In this document: piece after piece, positions 14,817 through 23,660 of the stretch | How the letters are laid out: each line of letters opens with the position of its first letter | Numbering within the stretch: position 1 is the first letter of the stretch | From: DASZHJ01 sp035517495 | Lineage (GTDB): Bacteria; Pseudomonadota; Alphaproteobacteria; ATCC43930; CGMCC-115725 | DNA length: 64,000 nucleotides | Assembly (NCBI GenBank): GCA_035517495.1 | Contig: DATIYT010000103.1 | Coordinates: forward strand, 383,182 to 447,181 | Reading direction: 5' to 3' | Notes under the pieces: generated by a model | Database searches by the model: none | Seen by the model: the letters and a program-made list of their open reading frames with translations, nothing else | Told to the model about the DNA's origin: nothing | Made by a program: the position numbers and the translations under genes

Positions 14817-17675
14817 ATGGCCGAGATTGATCGCGACACCTTCCTATCCGGCGGCAATGCCGCCTTTATTGCTGAGCTTTACGCGCGGTACCTGCACGAC
14901 CCCGGCGCGGTCGACGAAAGCTGGCGCCACTTCTTCGCGGAATTGGCGGACGAACCGGGCGCGGTCGAGAAGGAGTTGCGCGGTCCGGGATGGGGACTGG
15001 AGCGCGGCCAAGTGCTCGCCAATGGCGTGGGCAACGGCGCCGATGGTGCAGCCGTTGTGGCTGCTGGAAGCAGCCTCGAGGACCTCCGCCGCGCCGCCGT
15101 CGATTCCATCCGCGCGCTTCAATTGATCCGCTCCTACAGGGTGCGCGGTCATCTCGAGGCCGATCTCGATCCCCTCGGGCTCATGAAAGTGGAGCCGCAT
15201 CCGGAACTCGACCCCGCGAGCTATGGCTTTACCGAAGCCGACTACGACCGGCCGATCTTCGTCGCCAACGTGCCGGGACTCGATCGCCCGACCCTGCGCG
15301 AGATCATCGCGCATATGCGCGCCACATACTGCGGCACGATCGGCGTCGAGTTCATGCACATTCAGTTTCCCGACGAGAAAGCCTGGATCCAGGAGCGCAT
15401 CGAAACCGAGCGCAACCGCACGGAATTCACCCAAGAGGGCAAACGCGCCATTTTGCAGCGCCTCACGGTCGCGGAGATTTTCGAGCGCTTTCTCGACAAG
15501 CGCTACACCGGTACCAAGCGCTTCGGCCTCGACGGCGCCGAATCGCTGATACCGGCGCTCGAGCAGGTGATCAAGCGTGGCGGTCAGCTCGGCATGAAGG
15601 AGCTGGTGATCGGCATGCCGCATCGCGGCCGCCTCAACGTGCTCACCAACGTGATGCTCAAGCCTTACGCGGCGCTGTTCTCCGAATTCCAGGGCCATCC
15701 CGCCAATCCCGAGGACGTCCAAGGCTCGGGCGACGTCAAATACCACCTCGGCACCTCGACCGACCGCGATTTCGACGGCAAATCGGTGCACCTCTCGCTG
15801 ACCGCGAATCCCTCGCATCTCGAAGCCGTCAACCCCGTGGTGCTCGGCAAGGTGCGCGCGAAACAGCGCCAGCGCAGCGACACCGAAGCCGATGCGGTCG
15901 TCGGGTTGTTGATGCATGGCGATGCCGCGTTTGCGGGCCAAGGATTGGTCGGCGAATCGCTGATGCTTTCGGAGCTCAAGGGTTATCGCACCGGCGGCAC
16001 CGTCCACGTCATCGTCAACAACCAGATCGGCTTCACCACCAGTCCGGCGCAGGCGCGTTCCGGCCCCTATCCCTCCGACATCGCCAAGGTCGTGCAGGCG
16101 CCGATCTTTCACGTGAATGGCGACGACCCCGAAGCCGTCGTGCACGTGTCGCGCATCGCGACCGAGTTCCGCTCGCGCTTCAAGAAGGACGTGGTGGTGG
16201 ACATGTTCTGCTATCGCCGTCACGGCCACAACGAGGCGGACGAGCCGGCCTTCACTCAGCCGCTCATGTACCGCGCGATCGAGGCCAAGCCGACCACGCG
16301 CGAAATCTACGCAAAACGACTGGTCGACGAAGGCACGCTGACGCAGGAGCAGGCCGACACCTATGTGAGCGCGTTTCAGGCCGAGCTCGAACGGCAATTC
16401 GAGGCGGCGAAGAGCTATCGTCCCAACAAAGCCGATTGGCTCGAAGGCGTGTGGAGCGGTCTCGAAGTGGCTTCGGGCGACGATCGCCGCGGCGACACCG
16501 CGGTGGCGCTTCCAACGTTGCGCGAAGTCGGCAATGCGCTTTGTCGCGTGCCGGAGGGGTTCAATCTCAATCGCAAACTCGCGCGCCAGCTCGAAGCGAA
16601 GCGCAAGGCGGTGGAAGCGGGACAGGGCATCGACTGGTCGACAGCCGAGGCGCTCGCCTTCGGCACGCTCTGCCTCGAGGGGACTTTCGTGCGCCTTTCG
16701 GGCCAGGACTCAGGCCGCGGCACTTTCTCCCAGCGGCACGCCGTGCTCGTCGATCAAGAGAACGAAGACAAGTACGTGCCAATCGCCAATATCCGCTCGG
16801 GGCAGGCGCAATTCGAGGTGGTCGACAGTCCACTCTCGGAAGCGGCGGTAATGGGCTTCGAGTACGGCTATAGCCTCGCCGAACCGCATGCACTGATCCT
16901 TTGGGAAGCGCAATTCGGTGACTTCGCCAACGGAGCGCAGGTCATTCTCGATCAGTTCCTGAGCTCCGGTGAATCCAAGTGGCTGCGCATGTCGGGGCTG
17001 GTGCTGCTGCTGCCGCATGGCTACGAGGGGCAGGGACCCGAACATTCCTCGGCGCGGCTCGAACGCTTCTTGCAGCTCTGCGGCGAGGACAATCTTCAGG
17101 TCTGCAATCTCACCACCGCCGCCAACTACTTCCATGCGCTGCGACGACAAGTCCACCGCAACTTCCGCAAGCCGCTGGTGATCATGACGCCAAAGTCCCT
17201 GCTGCGCGCGCCCGAGGTCGCCTCCGGCTTCGCCGATATGGCGCCCGGGTCGTCGTTCCACCGAGTGTTCGAGGAGGTGGACAAGATCGCAGCCGATGAC
17301 GAAGTGCGCCGTGTCGTGCTGTGCAGCGGCAAGGTCTATTATGATCTGCTGAAGGCGCGGCGCGAAAGCCGGCAAGAGCGAGTGGCGATCCTCAGAGTAG
17401 AGCAACTCTATCCGTTCCCCTTCAACGCGCTCAGCAAGGCGGTGCAGCGGTATCGCAACGCGGAATTCGTGTGGTGCCAGGAGGAGCCCGAGAATATGGG
17501 CGCCTGGAGCTTCGTCGATCGCCGCATCGAGCAGGTGCTGATCGGGCTTCGGGTCAAGGCGACCCGCCCGCGCTACGTCGGCCGCGGTGGATCGGCCGCC
17601 ACCGCCACCGGACTCTTCAGCCGCCACATGGCGGAGCAGAAGCGCTTGGTGGAAGAAGCGATCCATCTCGACTAG
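14817..17675 (+). CDS. sucA: 2-oxoglutarate dehydrogenase E1 component
   Basis: Thiamine-diphosphate-dependent decarboxylase of the OGDH complex, 952 residues (family 900-990). The N-terminal E1 extension 'NAAFIAELYARYLHDPGAVDESWRHFF' binds the E2 core. 'ELVIGMPHRGRLNVLTNV' and 'GDVKYHLG' follow, and the ThDP region 'HVNGDDPEAVVHV...MFCYRRHGHNEADEP' carries the metal-binding 'GDD' and 'NE' residues. The C-terminal transketolase-like half includes 'FSQRHAVLVDQ' and 'LLLPHGYEGQGPEHSSARLERFLQL'. sucB follows after 40 bases. Confidence 0.97.
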   Translation: MAEIDRDTFLSGGNAAFIAELYARYLHDPGAVDESWRHFFAELADEPGAVEKELRGPGWGLERGQVLANGVGNGADGAAVVAAGSSLEDLRRAAVDSIRALQLIRSYRVRGHLEADLDPLGLMKVEPHPELDPASYGFTEADYDRPIFVANVPGLDRPTLREIIAHMRATYCGTIGVEFMHIQFPDEKAWIQERIETERNRTEFTQEGKRAILQRLTVAEIFERFLDKRYTGTKRFGLDGAESLIPALEQVIKRGGQLGMKELVIGMPHRGRLNVLTNVMLKPYAALFSEFQGHPANPEDVQGSGDVKYHLGTSTDRDFDGKSVHLSLTANPSHLEAVNPVVLGKVRAKQRQRSDTEADAVVGLLMHGDAAFAGQGLVGESLMLSELKGYRTGGTVHVIVNNQIGFTTSPAQARSGPYPSDIAKVVQAPIFHVNGDDPEAVVHVSRIATEFRSRFKKDVVVDMFCYRRHGHNEADEPAFTQPLMYRAIEAKPTTREIYAKRLVDEGTLTQEQADTYVSAFQAELERQFEAAKSYRPNKADWLEGVWSGLEVASGDDRRGDTAVALPTLREVGNALCRVPEGFNLNRKLARQLEAKRKAVEAGQGIDWSTAEALAFGTLCLEGTFVRLSGQDSGRGTFSQRHAVLVDQENEDKYVPIANIRSGQAQFEVVDSPLSEAAVMGFEYGYSLAEPHALILWEAQFGDFANGAQVILDQFLSSGESKWLRMSGLVLLLPHGYEGQGPEHSSARLERFLQLCGEDNLQVCNLTTAANYFHALRRQVHRNFRKPLVIMTPKSLLRAPEVASGFADMAPGSSFHRVFEEVDKIAADDEVRRVVLCSGKVYYDLLKARRESRQERVAILRVEQLYPFPFNALSKAVQRYRNAEFVWCQEEPENMGAWSFVDRRIEQVLIGLRVKATRPRYVGRGGSAATATGLFSRHMAEQKRLVEEAIHLD

Positions 17676-17715
17676 AAGATTGCAGCCGGCCTCCACAATT
17701 CCATCGGGGGAATCC

Positions 17716-18951
17716 ATGGCAACGGAAATCAAGGTGCCCGCGCTCGGGGAGTCCGTGACCGAGGCAACGGTTACGAAGTGGCTCAAGAAGCCGGGCGAGG
17801 CGGTCGCGGTCGACGATCCCCTGGTCGAGATCGAGACCGACAAGACCACGCTTGAAGTGAATGCGAGCGCCGCGGGGGTGCTCGCCGAGGTGCGCGCCGC
17901 CGAAGGTGCTACGGTCGCTGTCGGCGCGATCCTTGGCGTGATCAGCGACGCTGCCGGGGCAGCAAAGGTTGCGGCACCCAAGTCCGCCGCCAAACCGGCA
18001 GCGCCGCCGCCGTCGGCGCCCGCCGCAGCGCCGGCAACTGGCGTAGCTCCTGCGTCTGCAGGCGCGCTCGATCGCTCAGGTCCTGCGGTCCGCAAACTGG
18101 TGGCCGAGACCGGAATCGCTCCGGAGACGATCGCCGCGACCGGTAAGGACGGCCGCATCACCAAGGGCGATGTAATCCAAGTGCTGGAACGCGCGCCGGC
18201 AGGGCCACCGCCAGCAGCGCCGGCCGTGCCCGCGGCGCCGCGCCCGCTCGCGCCGCGCGAGGAACGCGTGCGCATGTCGCGGCTTCGCCAACGCATCGCC
18301 GAGCGCCTCAAGGAAGCGCAGAACACGGCCGCCATGCTCACCACCTTCAACGAGGCGGACATGAGCGCGGTGATGGCATTGCGCGAGCACTATCGCGAGA
18401 GCTTCGAGAAGAAGCATGGCGTGCGCCTCGGGTTCATGTCCTTCTTCGTCAAGGCCTCGATCGTCGCGTTGAAGGAAGTTCCCGCCGCCAATGGCGAGAT
18501 CGATGGCGCCGACATTATCTACAAGAACCACTATGACATCGGTGTTGCCGTTGGCACCGAGCGCGGTCTGGTGGTGCCAGTGCTCCGCGACGCCGACCAG
18601 ATGAGCTTCGCCGAGATCGAGAAGCAGGTAGCGGCGTTGGGACGCAAGGCGCGCGACGGTAAGCTCACGGTCGAGGAGCTTTCGGGCGGTACGTTCACCA
18701 TCACCAACGGCGGCGTCTACGGCTCGCTGATGTCGACGCCGATCCTCAATCCGCCGCAATCGGCGATCCTCGGCATGCACAAGATCGTGCCTCGCCCGGT
18801 CGCGGTCGGCGAGCGCGTCGAGGTGCGCCCGATGATGTACCTCGCGGTCTCCTATGATCACCGCATCATCGACGGCCGCGAGGCCGTGACATTCCTAGTT
18901 CGGATCAAGGAATGCATCGAGCAGCCGGAGCGGCTGCTGGTGGAGATGTGA
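17716..18951 (+). CDS. sucB: 2-oxoglutarate dehydrogenase E2 (dihydrolipoyl succinyltransferase)
   Basis: 411 residues. A single lipoyl domain with the lipoylated Lys43 in 'ETDKTTLEV', then an Ala/Pro-rich linker (about 85-115). The E1/E3-binding domain is 'GPAVRKLVAETGIAPETIAATGKDGRITKGDV'-like (split here as residues ~120-155), followed by a second Ala/Pro linker. The catalytic domain ends in 'YDHRIIDGREAVTFL' with the active-site His and Asp. ATG 17716 is chosen since GGGGG lies 6 bases upstream. The open frame extends upstream into sucA as a shadow. Confidence 0.96.
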   Translation: MATEIKVPALGESVTEATVTKWLKKPGEAVAVDDPLVEIETDKTTLEVNASAAGVLAEVRAAEGATVAVGAILGVISDAAGAAKVAAPKSAAKPAAPPPSAPAAAPATGVAPASAGALDRSGPAVRKLVAETGIAPETIAATGKDGRITKGDVIQVLERAPAGPPPAAPAVPAAPRPLAPREERVRMSRLRQRIAERLKEAQNTAAMLTTFNEADMSAVMALREHYRESFEKKHGVRLGFMSFFVKASIVALKEVPAANGEIDGADIIYKNHYDIGVAVGTERGLVVPVLRDADQMSFAEIEKQVAALGRKARDGKLTVEELSGGTFTITNGGVYGSLMSTPILNPPQSAILGMHKIVPRPVAVGERVEVRPMMYLAVSYDHRIIDGREAVTFLVRIKECIEQPERLLVEM

Positions 18952-18988
18952 TTTTCTAGAATCGAGTGCACCCAAAGAATAAGATCTA

Positions 18989-19436
18989 CCACGAAGTCAC
19001 GAAGGACACGAAGGGGGTGGACGTGATGCTCGTGCACGAAACCGGACTTGGCGAGCGCATGATCGGACTGGGAATTGAAGTGCAACGTGCGCTCGGTCCA
19101 GGCCTCCTCGAATCGTTGTACGAAGATTGCCTGTGCCAATAATTGAAAACGGCTGACATCGAGTTTGCTCGACAAGTGCCGCTATCGGTCACCTACAAGG
19201 GAACCCAGCTCGACTGCGGATATCGTATGGACATCGTGCTGGCAAACGAGGTTCTGGTAGAGGTGAAGTCGGTCGATCGCTTGTTACCCATTCATGACGC
19301 GCAGGTCCTAACCTATCTCAAATTAAGTGGCCTCAAAGTCGCGCTTCTGATGAATTTTAATTCCATCCTGCGGAAAGACGGTCTGCGGCGCCTCGTGCTA
19401 TAAAAACAACTCTTCGTGTCCTTCGTGACTTCGTGG
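18989..19436. mobile_element. Putative small element: GxxExxY gene between perfect 25-bp inverted repeats
   Basis: The 25 bases at 18989-19013 (CCACGAAGTCACGAAGGACA then CGAAG) are the exact reverse complement of 19412-19436. Between them lies one gene of the GxxExxY (PD-(D/E)xK-like) type carrying an in-frame stop. The unit is about 450 bases and splits sucB from lpd. Repeats of the 'TTCGTGTCCTTCGTG' type beside GxxExxY genes are, to my knowledge, widespread in bacteria. Whether the unit moves, and how, is unproven. No target duplication was identified at the edges. Confidence 0.6.
19026..19403 (+). pseudogene. GxxExxY family protein gene with an in-frame stop codon
   Basis: Read in one frame from ATG 19026, the product matches GxxExxY proteins: 'GERMIGLGIEVQRALGPGLLESLYEDCL' contains the naming motif G-LL-E-SL-Y. 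After a TAA at 19140-19142 the same frame continues 'LKTADIEFARQVPLSVTYKG', 'YRMDIVLANEVLVEVKSV' (nuclease-fold Asp...Glu-x-Lys) and 'HDAQVLTYLKLSGLKVALLMNFN'. The stop falls where relatives have a Glu-Leu (GAA to TAA would explain it). It is either a dead gene or two fragments. TTG 19143 could restart the second half. It is enclosed by the inverted repeats. Confidence 0.8.
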
Positions 19437-19566
19437 TGAGTCTAGAGTTTACCTACCCGCAAGAGCAATGCTGACCGTTCTAACCGTTAAAGCCGAAGCA
19501 GCCTTCACACGTGAATGCGCGATCGAGCGACAGGCCTCGAAGGCTGATTCGAGATAAACGAAAGAA

Positions 19567-20967
19567 ATGGAACAGATGCCCGACTCCTACGATGTGATCG
19601 TGATCGGCGGTGGACCCGGCGGCTACGTCGCGGCGATTCGCGCGGCGCAGCTCGGCATGAAGACCGCGTGCGTCGAGAAACGCGCGACCCTCGGGGGCAC
19701 GTGCCTCAATGTCGGGTGCATTCCTTCAAAGGCGCTGCTGCAATCCTCCGAGAAATACGCGGAAGCGCGGCATGCGCTTGCAGTGCACGGCGTCGCGGTG
19801 GCCAACGTCGGACTCGATCTCAAGACCATGCTCGCGCGCAAGGACAAGGTGGTCGGCGAGAACGTCAGGGGCGTCGAGTTTCTCTTTCGGAAAAACAAGG
19901 TCGCGTGGATTAAGGGCGAAGGACGATTCGCCGCCGCGAACACGATCGCGGTCGGCGGCGATACGCTCACCGCCAAGGCAATCGTGATTGCGACCGGCTC
20001 CGACGTGGTGCGTCTGCCCGGCGTCGAGGTCGACGAGCAGCGGATCGTTTCCTCGACCGGCGCGCTTGCGCTCGCGGAAGTGCCGAAACGCATGGTGGTG
20101 ATCGGAGCAGGATATATCGGGCTCGAGATGGGCTCGGTCTGGGGCCGGCTGGGCGCCGAGATCACAGTGGTCGAATTCCTTGATCGCATCACGCCGGGCA
20201 TGGACGCGGAGGTCGCGAAGCAATTGCAGCGAAGCCTGACGAAGCAGGGCTTTGCGTTCAAGCTCGGCACCAAGGTGGTGGGCGCCAAGAACGGCAACAA
20301 GGGCGTGACACTGGCGCTCGAAGCCGCGCAGGGCGGCTCGGCCCAAACTTTGGAGGCGGACGTGGTGCTCGTGGCGGTTGGACGTAGTCCCTACACCGAT
20401 GGGCTCGGGCTCGAGACTGCGGGCGTCGCCCTCGACGAGAAGAAGCGCATCAAGGTCGATCCGAACTTCCGCACCAACGTTCCCGGCATCTACGCGATCG
20501 GCGATGTGATCGCGGGCCCGATGCTTGCGCACAAGGCCGAGGACGAGGGTATTGCGGTTGCCGAGCTGATCGCGGGTCAGAAGCCGCATATCGATTATGA
20601 CGCGGTACCCGCGGTGATCTACACTCAGCCGGAGGTCGCCGTGGTGGGCAAAAGCGAAGAAGACCTGAAGGCTGCGGGCATCACCTACGTTGTCGGCAGG
20701 TTCCCGTTCACCGCCAACGCACGCGCGCGCTGCAACGGTGACACCGAGGGCTTCGTCAAAATCCTGGCCGACGCGAAGACCGACCGCGTGCTCGGCATTC
20801 ACATCATCGGTGCCGATGCCGGCACCATGATCGCGGAGGCGACGCTCGCGATGGAATTCGGCGCCTCAGCCGAGGACATCGCCCGCACTTGTCACGCGCA
20901 CCCAACGTTGCCGGAAGCGATGAAGGAGGCTGCGCTCGCGGTCGGAAAGCGCGCGATTCACATCTGA
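19567..20967 (+). CDS. lpdA: Dihydrolipoyl dehydrogenase (E3)
   Basis: Flavoprotein that re-oxidises lipoyl groups of OGDH (and probably other 2-oxo acid complexes). 466 residues. FAD motif 'VIGGGPGGYVAAI', redox disulfide Cys46/Cys51 in 'GGTCLNVGC', NAD motif 'VIGAGYIGLEMGSVW', 'YAIGDVIAGPMLAHKAEDEG', and the C-terminal active-site His-Glu pair in 'HAHPTLPEAMKEAAL'. ATG 19576 (MPDSYDVIVIGGG) is an alternative start. It ends the mdh-sucA-sucB-lpd block and is separated from sucB by the inserted element. Confidence 0.96.
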   Translation: MEQMPDSYDVIVIGGGPGGYVAAIRAAQLGMKTACVEKRATLGGTCLNVGCIPSKALLQSSEKYAEARHALAVHGVAVANVGLDLKTMLARKDKVVGENVRGVEFLFRKNKVAWIKGEGRFAAANTIAVGGDTLTAKAIVIATGSDVVRLPGVEVDEQRIVSSTGALALAEVPKRMVVIGAGYIGLEMGSVWGRLGAEITVVEFLDRITPGMDAEVAKQLQRSLTKQGFAFKLGTKVVGAKNGNKGVTLALEAAQGGSAQTLEADVVLVAVGRSPYTDGLGLETAGVALDEKKRIKVDPNFRTNVPGIYAIGDVIAGPMLAHKAEDEGIAVAELIAGQKPHIDYDAVPAVIYTQPEVAVVGKSEEDLKAAGITYVVGRFPFTANARARCNGDTEGFVKILADAKTDRVLGIHIIGADAGTMIAEATLAMEFGASAEDIARTCHAHPTLPEAMKEAALAVGKRAIHI

Positions 20968-21016
20968 GGAGCAAACGTAGCGCTGCTTGCCGCGGTTGGC
21001 GTGCCGTTGCAGAATC

Positions 21017-21760
21017 CTACTGCGCGTCGCGGGTGAGCATCACCTTTTCGATCTCGGCCTTGGCGTTGTTCACGGGACCGCCCGCGCGGTTCGAGATCGG
21101 CGCATGGCTCCGTGAGAAATGCGCTTCGAGCCACCGCTGGACGAAGCCCCAGACCGTCGTCATCACGAGATAATAGAGCGCAGCGATCAACAGGATTTCC
21201 AGCACCTTGAAGCTGTTCTGCAGCAACTCCTCGGCGCGCTCCAGCAGTTCCTGCATGGAGATGACCGAGGCCAGCGACGAGGTCTTGAGCAGGCTGTTGA
21301 AGGTGTTGCCGAGCGGCGGAATGATGACCCGCATCGCCTGCGGCAAAATCACCATGCGCATGGTCTGTGCGTCGCTCAATCCAACCGAGCGCGCCGCCTC
21401 GAATTGCCCCTTGGGCACCGAAAGAATACCGGCGCGGATGATCTCGGCGAGATAGGCGCCCTCGTTGAGGCTCAGTCCCAGCAGCGAGCACCACACGACG
21501 TTGAGGACGATGCCGAGCCGCGGCAGCGCGTTGTAGATGATGACGAGCTGGACCAGCACCGGCGTGCCGCGCATCAGCCAGATGTAGAACGACGCCGGTT
21601 TGTTGAGATACCAGCGGCTCGACATCCGCATCAGCGCGGCCAGAGTGCCGCAGACGAGACCGATCGCAAGCGAAGACAGGGAAAGCGCGAGCGTAATGCC
21701 TGCACCTATCAGCAGGTACGAGCTGAAGAGGTAGTGAAAGAAGGCACCCCAATCCCACAT
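21017..21760 (-). CDS. Amino-acid ABC transporter permease
   Basis: Inner-membrane permease of the HisM/GlnP type, 247 residues with about five helices. The N-terminus 'LLIGAGITLALSLSSLAIGLVCGTLAALMRM' is followed by 'LMRGTPVLVQLVIIYNALP'. The cytoplasmic EAA loop reads 'GQFEAARSVGLSDAQTMRMVILPQAMRVIIPPLGN', where it meets the ATPase. It lies 28 bases downstream of the binding-protein gene on the same strand. No ATPase gene is nearby, so the energising subunit must be encoded elsewhere. Confidence 0.9.
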   Translation of the reverse strand: MWDWGAFFHYLFSSYLLIGAGITLALSLSSLAIGLVCGTLAALMRMSSRWYLNKPASFYIWLMRGTPVLVQLVIIYNALPRLGIVLNVVWCSLLGLSLNEGAYLAEIIRAGILSVPKGQFEAARSVGLSDAQTMRMVILPQAMRVIIPPLGNTFNSLLKTSSLASVISMQELLERAEELLQNSFKVLEILLIAALYYLVMTTVWGFVQRWLEAHFSRSHAPISNRAGGPVNNAKAEIEKVMLTRDAQ

Positions 21761-21788
21761 CGCCCGCGCTTTCCCGGTTGCGCGAGGA

Positions 21789-22661
21789 TCACCGTCCCGG
21801 GCAGTCCGGCGCCGGCAGCGGGCCGGTCACGATCTTGTAGGGACCGGACAAGGTGCAGTGATGATAGGGCGCGAACAGCTTGTCGAAGCTGCCATCGGCC
21901 TTCATCTCGTTCAGCACTTCCGCGACCTTCTCGGCCAGCTCCCTGTTGTTGAACGCCAGGGCTTCCGCGTGCGGATCGAAGCCAGTGAGCACGATCCGGA
22001 AGAAGCTGTTGCCCTTGTCGCGATAGTAATAAGCCTGCTCGGTGCCGATGAAGGCGCCGTCGACCTGTCCTGCCTGAAGCGCCTGCAGCACATCGGCGTA
22101 GGTCTTGAAGGGATGCACGTCGATCGCGGGCTTGCCGGCCGCCACCAGCGCGTCGCTCGCGGCCTTCGCGTCATTGGCGTCGACGGTGCCCAGCTCGACC
22201 GCGAATTTCTTGCCGGAGAAATAGTTGAGGTCCTTGATGTCGTCCTTGTTGTCCTTGCCGACCACGATCGCGAGGGTCGAGGCTCCGTAGGGAATCATGA
22301 TCACCTGCGACGCGCGTTCGGGCGTGTAGTACATGAAGCTGTCGATCATGTCGAAGCGGCCATCCTGCAGCCCCGGGATCATGGTCGCGAACTGCACGCT
22401 CTCGAATACCATCTTCAGGCAGAGCCGGTCTGCAATCGCATTGCCGAGATCGACGTCGAGCCCGACTATCTCACCGTCGTCGTTCACGTACTGAATTGGC
22501 GCGACCGTCGGATTGATGGCGCCGATAAGCGTTCCCTTGCGGATCAGCGGAGGGTGCCCGATCTTCGGTTCGCACGCCGCCTGAGCCGCTCCCGCGAATG
22601 CCGCAAGACAGGCGAGACCGCCCGCCAGCCCCATCAGCACGGTAAATTTGGTCCTGCCCAT
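21789..22661 (-). CDS. Amino-acid ABC transporter substrate-binding protein
   Basis: Periplasmic binding protein of family 3, 290 residues from ATG 22661. This start gives a clean signal peptide (MGRTKFTVLMGLAGGLACLA...GAAQA, cleavage before ACEPK) and has GGGAG upstream. Mature features: 'GTLIGAINPTVAPIQYVNDDGEIVGLDVDLGNAIADRL', 'VQFATMIPGLQDGRFDMIDSFMYYTPERASQV' and 'ALQAGQVDGAFIGTEQAYYY'. Cysteine pairs near both ends may form disulfides. The ligand is probably a polar amino acid or related cation, unproven. Confidence 0.9.
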   Translation of the reverse strand: MGRTKFTVLMGLAGGLACLAAFAGAAQAACEPKIGHPPLIRKGTLIGAINPTVAPIQYVNDDGEIVGLDVDLGNAIADRLCLKMVFESVQFATMIPGLQDGRFDMIDSFMYYTPERASQVIMIPYGASTLAIVVGKDNKDDIKDLNYFSGKKFAVELGTVDANDAKAASDALVAAGKPAIDVHPFKTYADVLQALQAGQVDGAFIGTEQAYYYRDKGNSFFRIVLTGFDPHAEALAFNNRELAEKVAEVLNEMKADGSFDKLFAPYHHCTLSGPYKIVTGPLPAPDCPGR

Positions 22662-22782
22662 CGGAGTCTCCCTCGGTTGTTGTAAATCGTCATGTTGCGC
22701 GGTTGGCGCCGGCCGGCCGTTCGCGATATCCTGATCTCGATCATGGCAGCGCCTGATGCGTGCCGGAACAGGAGAAACTGCG

Positions 22783-23634
22783 GTGCCCAAGATTCTCTCC
22801 CGCGACGATGTCGAGCGGTTCGAGCGCGACGGCTTCACCCCCGCGATTCCCGTGCTGTCGCCCGATGAGGTCGCGCATTATCGCGCCCGCCTCGAAGGCT
22901 TCGAGCGGCGTTATCCCGAGCATGTGAAGAAGCTCAAGAGCAAATCGCATTTGCTCTGCCCCTGGGTGCTGGAGATCGCCGAGCACCGTCGCATTCTCGA
23001 CGTGTTCGAGGACTTGATCGGACCCAACATCCTCTGTTGGAGCATGGCTTGGCGCATCAAGAAGCCGGACGGCGAGACCTTCGCCGGATGGCATCAGGAC
23101 ACCGCCTATGGCGGCGTGAAGCCGCTGCTCGCCTTCGGCGCGCTCGCGCTCTCGGAATGCGGTTCGCGCGAGGGTTGCCTGCGTGTGGTGCCGGGTTCCC
23201 ACAAATGGGGCACGCTGCCGCACACCGACACCGAGGACCCCCTCAGCATCCTCGCGCGCGGCCAATACATCACCAGCGAGTTCGACAAATCGCATGTCGT
23301 CGACCTTGCGCTCAGGCCCGGCGAGATGGCGATCATCAACAACGCGATCGTCCACTGCTCGGGTGCCAACAATGGAACCGATCGGCGGATCATGCTGCTG
23401 GTGGAGATGATGCCGACCGAGGCCTATCACGTGAACATGCGGGATTCGGCGCTGCTGGTGCGCGGCGTCGACACCTACCATCACTTCGACGAGGACCCCC
23501 GGCCCGATGCGGAGTTCTCGCCGACCGCGCAAGCGAACTGGAAGCATGCGATCGATCGCCGCGCGAAGATCATCTTCGCGGGGAGCAAGCTCCCGCCCAG
23601 CGAGGCTTATGGCGGCACACGGCCTGCTACTTGA
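22783..23634 (+). CDS. Phytanoyl-CoA dioxygenase (PhyH) family protein
   Basis: Fe(II)/2-oxoglutarate oxygenase, 283 residues. Iron ligands His104-x-Asp106 ('GWHQDTAYGG') and His191 ('NAIVHCSGAN'), with 2-oxoglutarate Arg201. 'GCLRVVPGSHKWGTLPH' is typical of the family's SyrB2/PhyH branch. GTG 22783 is chosen because GGAG sits 8 bases upstream. ATG 22756 would add nine residues without a ribosome site. It is divergent from the ABC binding-protein gene, with 121 bases shared. It is not closely similar to the dioxygenase at 10432 outside the motifs. Confidence 0.87.
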   Translation: MPKILSRDDVERFERDGFTPAIPVLSPDEVAHYRARLEGFERRYPEHVKKLKSKSHLLCPWVLEIAEHRRILDVFEDLIGPNILCWSMAWRIKKPDGETFAGWHQDTAYGGVKPLLAFGALALSECGSREGCLRVVPGSHKWGTLPHTDTEDPLSILARGQYITSEFDKSHVVDLALRPGEMAIINNAIVHCSGANNGTDRRIMLLVEMMPTEAYHVNMRDSALLVRGVDTYHHFDEDPRPDAEFSPTAQANWKHAIDRRAKIIFAGSKLPPSEAYGGTRPAT

Positions 23635-23660
23635 TCGCCGCGCGGCCTGAAAAGTCCGGA

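Noticed and set aside
14844..16397. Minus-strand open frame of 517 codons inside sucA
   Set aside because: Antisense shadow produced by GC-rich codon use; sucA is unambiguous.
16710..18362. Minus-strand open frame of 550 codons across sucA/sucB
   Set aside because: Crosses two genuine genes and has no family resemblance.
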